Positions 47,621-58,508 of a stretch of 64,000 nucleotides of DNA are shown one piece after another. Source of the DNA: Halicephalobus mephisto. Taxonomy: Eukaryota; Nematoda; Chromadorea; Rhabditida; Panagrolaimidae. The notes beneath the pieces were generated by a model. That model ran no database searches. It worked only from the letters and a program-made list of their open reading frames with translations, and was not told the DNA's origin. The stretch is taken from contig SWDT01000049.1 of the NCBI GenBank assembly GCA_009193035.1, positions 372,001 to 436,000 on the forward strand, read 5' to 3'. Numbering within the stretch: the first letter of the stretch is position 1; each line of letters opens with the position of its first letter. The translations under genes were made by a program, and so were the position numbers.

Positions 47621-48249
47621 TTCCCACTAGGGATGCGATGATTGATCCAACAAAAATGAGTAAAATATTATTTATACTTTACAACTTTTCAAATAGATGA
47701 CGAAATTGTCAACATCGAAAAATTTGAATTCGCAAATAATGGCTTCCACAGAGTAGCCCCGATTACGGTATTTGGATAAAATTAAATCACATCATAAAAG
47801 ATCTAAATTTAAAAAATGTTGCAATTTTCGGTCTTGAGTGGAAAGTTCGAAAAAAATGCAAAATTATATTTGAAATTTGATTTTTATGAAAATTATTTTT
47901 TTTAAATGTAAAGTCTGAATTTTACAATTTCCGGTCTTAACTGGAAAAATCTAGAGATTTGTGACAAAATTATTCTTGGAATTTCATGATAAACAATTTT
48001 AATCTAATATATTAATACGATTTCGAAATCTTGGGAAATCACGGAGTTATTAAATTTTACACTTCCTGGTCCCAACTGGAAAGTTCTAGGAATTTTTCTC
48101 GAGATTATTTTTAAAGAATTTTCTAATAAAAATTTTTATTTCTATATTAATGTGATTTTAAAACTTTCTAAATCACATAAAAACAAAATTTTATACTTCC
48201 TGGTCCCAACTGGAAAATTTTCGAAATTCGCGTTAAGACAATTTTCGAA

Positions 48250-48545
48250 AAACTTTAAATAAAAATTTTTATTTTTACATTAAAATTATTTTAAAACTTT
48301 CTAAATCACATAAAAACAAAATTTTATACTTCCTGGTCCCAATTGGAAAATTTTTGAAATTCGCGTTAAGACAATTTTCGAAAAATTTTTATTTTTACAT
48401 TAAAATTACTTTAAAACTTTCTAAATTACATAAAAACAAAATTTTATACTTCCTGGTCCCAATTGGAAAATTTTTGAAATTCGCGTTAAGACAATTTTCG
48501 AAAAATTTTTATTTTTATATTAAAATTATTTTAAAATTTTCTAAA
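48250..48545. repeat. ~113-bp tandem repeat
   Basis: TACTTCCTGGTCCCAATTGG with GAAATTCGCGTTAAGACAAT recurs near 48208, 48328 and 48448, with the intervening A/T runs shortened or extended. Confidence 0.8.
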
Positions 48546-50899
48546 TTCATTTAATCAAAAAATTTCAAAATTTCCGATCATAATTGAAAAATTCTAAAAA
48601 ATTGTTTTTAGTCACTTTCAAAAACCACAGTATAAATTTTTATTTTCAAAATAATACAATTTTAAACTTTTTTACACCCGCAAATGTACAATTTTAAATT
48701 TCAATTTTAATTAAAAATTTTTAAACTTCGCAGAAAATTTTTTTGACATTTATTGCAAATATTCGGTTTTTTATAATTATTTGATTTTGTTATTCACGCC
48801 GACTTTAATCAAATAAGCTTTCTAAAATTTCCAAAAAGTCGTTTTAATTAACATTCAGATATTCGAACCAATTAAAATCCCACGCAAAATTTTCATAAAA
48901 AAACTTTTTCAAGATTCTACCGTAACCTCGTTTTTCATTCACTGGACCCTAAATAAACATTGATTAATATTTCTGAAATCCCAAAAGTGACAAATTTGTC
49001 AGAATACGGTATGTCATCTTTGGACTTTTTCGAAATGAGAATTTTAAAACAACTTGAATTTTAAGATTGACGAAGCACCTGGTCTTTGAAAACTTTTTTC
49101 ATTTAAAATTTTTGCATAAAATCATAAAAAAAAATCAAAAAAATTATAAAAAATTAAAAACTTAAAAAAAAGTAAAAAATCATTAAAAAAGAAAAATTTT
49201 GAAAACTTTCCAGTCGAGACCGAAAGCGAATAATTTTTTATTTACATGATTCTAAAATCATCCTACAGATTCAGAATTTATTATCACAAAAATATCTATT
49301 TAAAAATTCCGACGAAAACGTCTCGACACGAATTTTCGAAATTTTCCAATCGGGACCATAAATTGTAAAATTTAATTTTTATAAAGTTTTGAAGATTGTA
49401 AACTATATTATTCTAAAAAAATGAAAATTTTCATTAAAAAATTCCAAAAATTGTCTCGACACGAATTTTCGAAATTTTCCAATCGGGACCATAAATTATA
49501 AAATTTAATTTTTATAAAGTTTTGAATATTTTAGACTATATTATTCTAAAAAAATGAAAATTTTCATCAAAAAATTTCGAAAAATTGTCTCGACACGAAT
49601 TTTCGAAATTTTCCAGTTAAGATTAAAAATTTATTTTTTACACAATTTTATAAAATTTCAGAAATATTCATCAGATTCAAAAATTCCAGAACTTCTATGA
49701 TGTCATGTAACCCGTTTCAAATATCGTAAACGAAATTTTTCCAAAAATAAATTATTTGTTTTTTTTAAAGATCTTTGGAAATTTCGAAATTGACTTTTTT
49801 AAAAGTTCAGACATATGTAAATATTTAATTTTATAATTTTCTATCACAATCAGAAGTTTTATAAAATTCGTTTTAAAACAATTTTGAAAATTTCAAATTT
49901 CGATAATATTGTAATTTTAAATTTTATTTCGTAATTTTTTTACAAAATTATGTAAATTTTAAATTTTTTTACTTTTTAATCATAATTAAAAAGTTAAAGA
50001 TATTAATTTTGAAAAAACTGTTTTGTAGGTTTAATAGTGAATATTTTAAATTTTTACAGTAGTGTAATTTCACAAACACAAAATTTTTCATTTTTGGTCC
50101 CGAGTGGAAAATTGGAAAAATTCCAGTCGAGACCATTTTTGAGAATTCTGTAATAAATTTTCCTATTTTTCGTTATAGTATACTTTGAAAATTTTAGAGA
50201 ACCATAAAAACACAAAAATCTTTACTTTGGTCCCGAGTGGAAAACTTCGAAAATTCCAGTCGAGACCATTTTTGAGAATTTTTTTATAAATTTTTCTATT
50301 TTTTGTTATAGTATACTTTGAAAATTTTACAGAATCATAAAAATACAAAATTCCTCATTTTTGGTCCCGAATGGAAAACTTCGAAAATTCCAGTCGAGAC
50401 CATTTTTAAGAATTTTTTTATAAATTTTTGTTTTTTTATAGGATGAGTATTTTTAAATCCTAAATTAAACAAAAATTGTAACTTGATGATTCTAAAAGTC
50501 CATTCAAATCAGTCGGATTAATTTCAAATTCTTTGAAAACGAAACCGGAAACACGTTTTTCCTTTTCAAACAAGTCTGACACCACTTTTGTTGTTCTTAA
50601 TTTTAGCCTCCAGAATTCCCATTGTTCCATTTAAAATTGCGGAAGTCAAAAAACGAACAAATTATGCAAGAAATATTCCATCTAATGGAAAAATAAATTT
50701 CAATATTTTTAAAATTTTACAAAAAAAATTTTCTACAATTTAGATTTTTAAAAATATTTAAAAAAAATAAAATTTTTCCAAAAATCGGAGTGTATTTGAC
50801 AATTCAGGCCTTTTGAGTCATTCATGAATGAATAAAATAGTTCAAAAACATTCAAATGAAATACAGTAATCAATACAAGTCAAAAACAAATACGAAATT

Positions 50900-51240
50900 C
50901 AAAATTTCTAAAATTAAAAAAATCTTTAAAAATTTCTAAAATTAAAAAAAATTTCTAAAATTAAAAAAATCTTTAAAAATTTCTAAAATTAAAAAAATCT
51001 TTAAAAATTTCTAAAATTAAAAAAATCTTTAAAAATTTCTAAAATGAAAAAAATCTTTAAAATTCCTAAAATTAAAAAAATCTTTAAAATTCCTAAAATT
51101 AAAAAAATCTTTAAAAATTTCTAAAATTAAAAAAATCTTTAAAAATTTCTAAAATTAAAAAAATCTTTAAAATTTCTAAAATTTAAAAAAGTTATTTTTG
51201 AAAATATCTAAAATTTAAAAAAATCTTTAAATTTTTTATT
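50900..51240. repeat. ~28-bp tandem array
   Basis: About eleven copies of TTTCTAAAATTAAAAAAATC plus TTTAAAAA. Confidence 0.9.
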
Positions 51241-51640
51241 TTAGAATGACCATTTAACTCCCATCACGAAAGTTTATAATACTTTTGAAATTTTATTATT
51301 AATTTTGAATAAAAAATAAAAAATAAAATCGATTTTTATTAGGAAAATTTTTGAAGATTTTTTAAGAAAAATTCTTCGTTTAGGATAAGTGGGATTTAGT
51401 GAAAAAAGAAGCACTAGTAAAAAGTGAATTTTTAAAAAAAAATTTTGAAGATTTTTCAAGTTTGGTTCTGCATTTAAAATTAGTAAAATTTAATCCGAAA
51501 AAAATAAGATTTTCAAAAACCTTAAAAAATAAACTTTTTACAGTAAGAATGGAATTTGGCAAAAATTTAATTTAAAAAAATTATTTTCTTTTTTAAAAAA
51601 TTTTTGAAGATTAACATGAGCTTACAAAAAAGCGAATTTG

Positions 51641-52040
51641 TTTGAAGTAGTTTTTTGGAATGAATTGTATTATTTCGAAGGTGTTGGAAACTGATTGAGG
51701 ATCTATATTGTTTTCTGAGTGCTCTTCTGGAGGGAGATAAGTGGGAAAAGAATCAACTCCTCCACTCCGGAATACGGTAGGGACTCTGGTGTCGGGTTGT
51801 CTCCGTTTCCCCCTGACACCAATCCGAGTTGTTCCTGGTGTCCTGTGGGTTCCCGGCTGACTACCGTCCTCCGGTTGATTTCGAAAGAACTCGTAAAATC
51901 GAAGCCGAAGACACTAGGACTGCGGAGTTCTCATCGATTGTCCCGCTCCAGAAGACCACTCAGGAGGGAGACGACGGATTCCGAATCTGCATTTAAAGAC
52001 CTTCCAAACACTATATAACTCATTTCAAAAATCACTTCGA
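51641..52040. mobile_element. GC-rich 400-bp element, copy B
   Basis: Same element as 44566-44965. Most of the differences in the interior would change the residue in the open frame, so that frame does not look conserved by selection. Confidence 0.8.
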
Positions 52041-52079
52041 GTAAATGTACTTCCTGTTCACATTTCAGAATATCTAACA

Positions 52080-52780
52080 AAAAATTTAGTTTAAAAATTT
52101 AAAAACAAAAACCAACTCTCGTTATGGAATTTTTTAATAGCAGTAAAAAATTATTTTTAATATTAACAAAACTTGATTTAAAAATCAAAATTCAACTCTC
52201 ACCACGAAAATTTCCAATAACAATAAAAAATAATTTTTTTAAAAATTTGACTAAAATTCAGTTCAAGATCAACTTAAAAATAAACTTGAACTCTCAGCAA
52301 GAAAATTTTCAATAATAATAAAAATAAATTTTTTTTAAAAATTTGACTAAAATGCAGTTCAAGATCAACTTAAAAATAAACTTGAATTCTCACCACGAAA
52401 ATTTTCAATAACAATAAAAAATAATTTTTTTTAAAATTTGACTAAAATGCAGTTCAAGATCAACTTAAAAATAAACTTGAACTCTCACCACGAAAATTTT
52501 CAATAATAATAAAAATAAACTTTTTTAATGTTAACAGAACTAAGTCCAAAAACCAAAACTCAATTCTCGTCACGAAAGTCCTTTAGTAAATTATTTTTAG
52601 CATCAACGAAATTCAGTCCAAAAACCTAAGAGCAAAACTTAATTCTCATCACGAAAGTTCCAGAAGAAACATGATGAACCAGTTTCATTCCTAATGTGAC
52701 CAGAATTTAGTTCAAAAACAATCTAAAACCAAAACTTAATTCTCGTCACGAAACTTTCGACGATGATAGAAAGTAAACTT
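52080..52780. repeat. ~112-bp degenerate tandem repeat
   Basis: CTCTCACCACGAAAATTTTC and AATGCAGTTCAAGATCAACT alternate through four or more units, then decay rightward into CTCGTCACGAAAGT-type strings. Confidence 0.8.
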
Positions 52781-52959
52781 TTTTAACGCAACTAAAATGT
52801 AGCAAAAAAGTAACTTAAAAAAGTAAAATAATTAATTTTACAAAAATCCCCAAAGACCACTGTGAATTTAAACGTTCCAAAACGCGAGTATAATGTTGTA
52901 AAAAAATTAAAGAGTAAAAGTCACTTTTCGTCACGAATGTTCCTAAACAAAAAACCGTA

Positions 52960-53080
52960 ACTTTTGATACAGTAAGAAATGCAAATCGTCACTATTAAGT
53001 TTTATTTTTCGTCACAAAAGCCAAATATTAATTAAAAATGACGATTATGTCACATTTCGTAATTGTTACAGTACAATAAT
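52960..53080. mobile_element. Palindromic MITE (ACTTTTG family), copy 2
   Basis: Left ACTTTTGATACAGTAAG, internal CGTCACTATTAAGTTTTATT, right AATTGTTACAGTACAAT; closely similar to copy 3, 120 bases downstream. Confidence 0.7.
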
Positions 53081-53202
53081 TAAACTTTCTGTGTGAATTT
53101 AATGGAACTGTACATTGAATCTAATATATTTGATAAATCAAAGTTGTTTTAATATATCCATATATCGTATACAATCCACCGATATCAACAAAAAAAAACA
53201 AA

Positions 53203-53325
53203 ACTTTTGATACAGTAACAGATGGAAATCGTCACTATTAAGTTTTATTTTTCGTCACAAAAGCCAAATATTAATTAAAAATGACGATTAAGTCACATTT
53301 CGTAATTGTTACAGTATCATAATTA
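53203..53325. mobile_element. Palindromic MITE (ACTTTTG family), copy 3
   Basis: Left ACTTTTGATACAGTAACAG, right AATTGTTACAGTATCATAAT. Nearly the same as copy 2 across the whole length, so the two are a recent duplication or two insertions of one source. Confidence 0.7.
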
Positions 53326-55480
53326 AACCTTTTGTATATAATAACAATGAAGAATAAACTTTTTAACAGAAGTAAAATATAATCAAAAAATTAAGACCAA
53401 AGATAAATTTTTTTTCACAAAAGTTCTTAAAAATGATAAAAAGTAAAATTTCTCTATTATGGTTTAAATTTCATTTAAAAATTTAATTTTTAATTTTTAA
53501 AAATCTTACCACGAAAATTTTTAATAATAATAAAAAGTAAAATATTTTCACTATAACTGAAATTTAATTAAAAAAGTAATTTAAAATTTTTAAAATGTCC
53601 TGCCACGAAAGTTGCTGACAATTATTTTTTTACTGTAATTTAAATTTGACAAAAAAATTTAAAAGTAAAATCAACTTTCGTCGCGAAAGTCCCTAAAGAC
53701 CATAAAACTTTTTTAATTTAAGTAAAATTTAATCCAAAAAAACAAATTTAAAGATGAACATGGCCAATTTCGGATTTTATGATTACGATTTTTAAAATTT
53801 TTCATTTTTTAACTTTCCTATTCGGTTTTCTTGACGTGGTGGAGCGGTTTGAAACTTATAAGTTTGATGTCAATATCCAAATCCCTACGATCCGGAATAT
53901 CGCCATGGAAAGCAAACGACAGAACCCCAATGGACCCAACAACCGGAATCCCTTTTCCTAGATCCGGCTAGGTTGAGGATAACCATGCCAGGTCTTGCAA
54001 ACCGGAATGACGAAAATATATATGCAACGACTCAGCCATTTTTTTTGTTATATCTTGGTTAGTGGTTTTTGATCCACATGTAGACGAGAAATATATAAAA
54101 AAAACTTTATAGGCCCAAAGGCACGAGATAAATCACAACTCTACAAAAATTATTACGCAATCCTAAAATTCCCACCAATTCGCAATCGTACACCTTTCGT
54201 TGGTCCTCAGGGTATTTCCCTTCGGGACCAAAGTTACACTAAAATAAATTATGCGCAATCCAACATTTTTAAAATGTGAAATATGTTTATTATGAAATAA
54301 ATTCATCGTGGAAAAGTATTTCGTCGATCGAATTTTGCAGAAAAACGTAGACGACGTCACAGCCCCCCGGGGTAATCACTTTAGGACTTTCGAAATTCAA
54401 AAAACTTTGAAAAAACCAATTATGTAACATTTAGAATTTCAAAACCGAAATCTCGAATTACAACTATTTTTATTTTTTAAATTAATATAATTTTGTCCAT
54501 TTTTAAAAATTTATTTTCGAATTTTTTTGAATTTAAGAAAAATTAAAATTAATTAAATTTAAAAAAAATTTTTTTTATTTTTTAAAAAACAAAAAATTTT
54601 GTTATTTTGAATTTTAAGAAACAACTTTATTTTGAAAAAATAAATTAGTTAATAATATTTTTGTATTTTTAAAAATAAAAATAAAGAAATATCTGTAATT
54701 TGGATTTTCGAGAAGCCGCAATTTGTTGAAAAATAAAAGTCCATCTTTGATCCGGAAACTTTTATGGGTTTTATTTCACGAACAAAAGACGACCATATAT
54801 GTAAAAAAAAATAAAAAATTAAAAAATCTAAAAAATTTTTAAATTAAAAAAAAATTAAAAATTAAAGTAATTTTATAAAATTACATAAAATCAAAAATAT
54901 TTATCAAAAATTATCTCAGTACGGATTTCTAAATTTTCCAGTCGAGACTAAATTGTTAAAAAAAATAATATTTTTTGATTTTAAAGATATTTTAAAAAAT
55001 TACATAAAATCAAGAATATTTATCAAAAAATTGTCTCAATACGGATTTCTAAATTTTCCAGTCGAGACAAAAGTGAAAAAATTAAATTTTACAAAATTCT
55101 ATAAAATACAATAAATTCAAAAAACTTCCGGAATTTTAAGTCTACTGTAATTTTATTTAAATATTTTGAGGAATAAAATTAACTAAAAAAATTTATTTTT
55201 ATCTTAGGAAGTTTTATTTTTAATTTCAACAACATGACGACACAGTATTAAATCCCACGTATATGGTAATTCACTTTTTTAAAAACCAAATGAAAGTCAA
55301 AAATAGTCCCACTCCAAATGCAAACGAAAAAGAAACTTTCGAAATTTAGCTGTGACAGTTACAAGAAAAAAAACCAATAAAACAACTTTGGAAACTTCAT
55401 CCGAAATGCAAGGTGCTTTTATTCTTGGGGTTTCCCGGAACGAAAAAAAATTAAACATTTTTTAAATTTATTTATCAAAC
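53326..55480. other. Gene-poor region
   Basis: No gene seen. 53830-54030 and 54160-54370 are less AT-rich islands; the second holds a GGTCC...GGGACC inverted pair (54200-54233). 54910-55080 has two more GTCTCGA-type units. Confidence 0.45.
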
Positions 55481-55489
55481 AGTAATTCA

Positions 55490-55850
55490 AAAGTAATCAA
55501 AACTGTTCATTTTCGAATTAATTTTAGATTGATTCAAGTTCGAAAATTGAAAATTAGTTCAAATTCGAAAATTTAAAATTAAAAAAATCCAAAATTAATT
55601 TTAAATTAGTTCAAAATCGAAAATCCGAAAATTTAAAATTGAAAAAATCTAAAAATTAATTTTAGATTGATTCATGTTTGAAAATTTAAAATTATAAAAA
55701 TCCGAAAATTTAAAATTGGAAAAATGAGAAAATTAATTTTGAATTAATTTGAAATTTGGAAATTTAAAATTGAAAAAATTCGAAAATTTAAAATTAATTT
55801 TGAATTAGTTCAAGTTCGAAAATTGAGAATTTAGAATTCGAATCGAATTT
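55490..55850. repeat. Degenerate AATTCGAAAATTTAAAATT repeats
   Basis: Short units of AATTAATTTTGAATTAGTTC and CGAAAATTTAAAATTGAAAA alternate, period about 55-60 bases, with much decay. Confidence 0.65.
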
Positions 55851-55929
55851 ATACAGAAAAGTTGGCATATATTTATTTTTATTTTTATTTTTCAAAGACA
55901 TGTTTAAATAAAAGATTAAAATCTGTCTA

Positions 55930-56465
55930 AAATTGTTATCAATGTTACGGTCTATGAAACAGTCGATATCAAGGAAATTTGCAGTTTACATGAAATATTC
56001 GGTCATCATAGTCATCATTATATAATCTCATCTGCAAAGATTTCAAAAGAAAATAAAATCCGCAGTTTGCGCGCAATATTCTGGCAAGTAGATCGATTTA
56101 AAAATAAAATTCGCAGTTAGTAAGCAATATTCTGATAAATAAGTGGACATCAAAGTCAAAATAAAATTCGCAATTTGCACGCAGTATTCTGGCAAGTAGA
56201 TCAAGATTTTTATGCTTGCATTAATAAAAATTTAAAAATAAAATCCGCAGTTTGCGCGCAATATTCTGGCAAGTAGATTGATTTAAGAATAAAATTCGCA
56301 GTTTGCGCGCAATATTCTGATAAATAGATCAAGATTTTCATGCTTGCATTAATAAAAATTTAAAAATAAAATCCGCAGTTTGCACGCAAGATTTGAGCAG
56401 GCTGGCCTATTAAATTGTCGCAAAAAAATTTAACTTCATTTTGACTAGGTTACAGATTTCGAAAC
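55930..56465. mobile_element. Copy 3 of the 47-bp-repeat family
   Basis: Internal units contain CGCAGTTTGCGCGCAATATT and CTGGCAAGTAGATC. The flanks GGTCTATGAAACAGTCGATA and GACTAGGTTACAGATTTC correspond to the ends of the other copies. Units are longer and less regular than 47 bp here. Confidence 0.7.
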
Positions 56466-56632
56466 AGGAAAATTCTACGATAAATAACAGTAGTTTACGA
56501 CAATAATAACAATTGTGAAATAAAAATTGAATGTACATTTTTATAACAAAATATACAAAAAAATAAAAAATAGATGTTATGAAAGAAATTCGATGAGATT
56601 ATTGAAAATTCTAAAATAACAAAAAATTTAAT

Positions 56633-57797
56633 TTAAACTTTTTTTTCATGATTCGGATCGTACTTCATGTTGTCTACTTCCTTCAGGAGTCCAGCGACCG
56701 GCTGAAGAAGATCCAGCAGATCCAGATTGCAGGTCAAGGAGGCCCAGTCGACGGCCGCCTGGATGTAGGCCTGCATCGTCGCGAGTTTTACTTCTTGTTT
56801 CGCTTTTTCGAAATTTTTCTAAAAAAACAAAAAAAATTAAAAACAATTATCAATCTATGAATTCTTAGATTTTCATAAAAATTACAGAATTTGAGATTTT
56901 TTGTCTCAATTCTGAAAATTAATAAATTTTTGAAAAATTTCAAAATTATCAAATTTTAGAAAGTTCCGAAAATTTTTGAAAAAATTAAAAAAACCAATAA
57001 ATTTTTGGAAAATTTCAAAATTCTATTTTAAATATTTTTTGGAATTTTAAAAAATAATTTTATTCAATTTTAAAAAATAATTTTATTTAATTTTAAAAAA
57101 TAATTTTATTTAATTTAAAAAATAAACTTACGGAAACTCTGTAATGTCTGGCGTAATCCCTCTTCGCTTTCTGGTCGGGACCGCATCTGTCGTCGTCGTT
57201 GTTGGTTTTGCGGCCTCTTCTGTTTCCTTCGTAGAGGGGGTCTTCTGGATTGAGCTCACGGAGGACCTTTATCGGATCGTAATCAACACAAGGGAGTAGT
57301 TTCGAACATTGGGGGCATTTGACGTAACCGTGAGGACAAGTGTTCTGATACGGGTGGGGCCGGGGGGACTCGATGGCCGGGCAGCTTCTGCTGATGGATT
57401 CGGAGACCTTCAGGGGCTTGACGGCTTTGAGGCGTTTGGAAGTCTTCGTAGAAAAGTTCGGAAACGGCTCAGGGGACTGGTGGACGGAGGAACTCGGACA
57501 GGACCATCTGGACACCTCGAAAGACCCCATGTCCTGACCGCAGTTGCCACTACAGTACTTTTGGAAGTCCGGAGAAGGATGAGACACACAGAGTCCTTCT
57601 TGGCTTTGGGAAACTCCCTGAGGATAAGAACGGAAGCCAGTCCATCGGGGTACCTCGTAGTACCCCCCGGGGCTCATCGGCATGGAAGACACCGAGTTGC
57701 TCCTGGTCTCATCGTAGTCCCCCCGGTAGTAATTCGATTCCATCATCAGCTGGGGATCTGGAGCATTAAATTCGTCTTGATTGAAGTGATTGTTCAT
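56633..57797 (-). CDS. Maf-like bZIP protein with degenerate zipper
   Basis: Minus-strand exons 57797-57132 and 56818-56633; 283 residues. The N-terminal 190 residues are Ser/Pro/Tyr-rich with a CPHGYVKCPQCSK segment (two CxxC-like pairs). The basic region, split by the phase-0 intron, reads KAKRDYARHYRVS then KNFEKAKQEV; the spacing Y-A-x-x-x-R and the following E-K recall Maf (GYAQSCRYKRV). The usual Asn and Cys/Ser of bZIP proteins are replaced by other residues, and heptad leucines are poor after the basic region (the first zipper position is Gln), so dimer formation is uncertain. It is a paralogue of the gene at the right edge, with the same intron position. The ATG lies 11 bases after a TTTATTTTAG acceptor. 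Confidence 0.7.
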
Positions 57798-58508
57798 TGT
57801 TGAAATAAACTAAAATAAAAATATTTAAAAAATTAAAAAAATTAAAAAAATTAAAATATTAAAAACATTAAAAATATTAAAAAATAAAAATAGTAAAAAT
57901 ATTAAAAATATTAAAAATTTAAAATATACTTTTTTGAAAATTTTTTAACATGATTTTTTACCAAATTTCGGAATTTTAATTTTGGGATTTTTTATTTCAT
58001 TTTGGAAAAACTTTAAAATATCTACAAGATTTTAGGATTTGAAAAAATTATGGTTTTTAAAAACTTGGAAATTTTACAGAATTCTAAAATCTTCCATGAA
58101 ATTCTGGAAAATTCTAAAAATTTTTATAATTTCCAAAAATTTCGAAATTTTTCATTAAATTCTTTAAAATTATAGAATTTTAAAATTTTCAAATATATTC
58201 CAAAAAATTTTAATAAAATTTCGAAATTTTAAAATTTCTTAAATTCTGAAAAATTCTAGAAAATAAAAAAATTAAACAAATAATTTTTTGAATATTGACG
58301 GTTTTTGAATGAAATGGACTCAAATTTAGTTTTTATATAAATATACAATACAAAAGGAGCGGTTTTACAGAATTAATTTCAAATTTTCAATTTTATCGCG
58401 GAAAATAATTCAATTTTCCCAGAACAATCCTTTTTTAATTTTTTTTTGATCTGTATCTTCGAATTGCTCAAATGACACATTTATGCTTATATATACAGTG
58501 AGAGTAGA
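57798..58508. other. Intergenic AT-rich DNA
   Basis: 57820-57920 is an ATTAAAAATATTAAAA run, then degenerate AAATTCTAGAAAATT-type strings. No gene seen. Confidence 0.5.

Larger units (their letters stand above)
45180..50420. repeat. Dispersed hairpin motif array (GTCTCGA...TCGAGAC)
   Basis: Variants of TCTCGACACGAATTTTCGAA followed by ATTTTCCAGTCGAGACC recur about every 100-150 bases, for example near 45206, 45325, 45900, 46265, 46400, 46527, 49318, 49446, 49586, 50100, 50240 and 50375, and again at 54915 and 55040. A second set reads TTCCTGGTCCCAACTGGAAA (48070-48480). The arms GTCTCGA and TCGAGAC can pair. The spacer DNA is A/T runs. Confidence 0.75.

Noticed and set aside
50607..50696. 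Possible terminal exon (TTTTAG acceptor, then 30 codons to a stop)
   Set aside because: No upstream exon can be joined and the peptide is not recognisable.
53779..53961. 60-codon frame with tRNA-Leu-like string GGTGGAGCGGTTTGAAAC
   Set aside because: No foldable tRNA and no protein similarity; probably an old element fragment.
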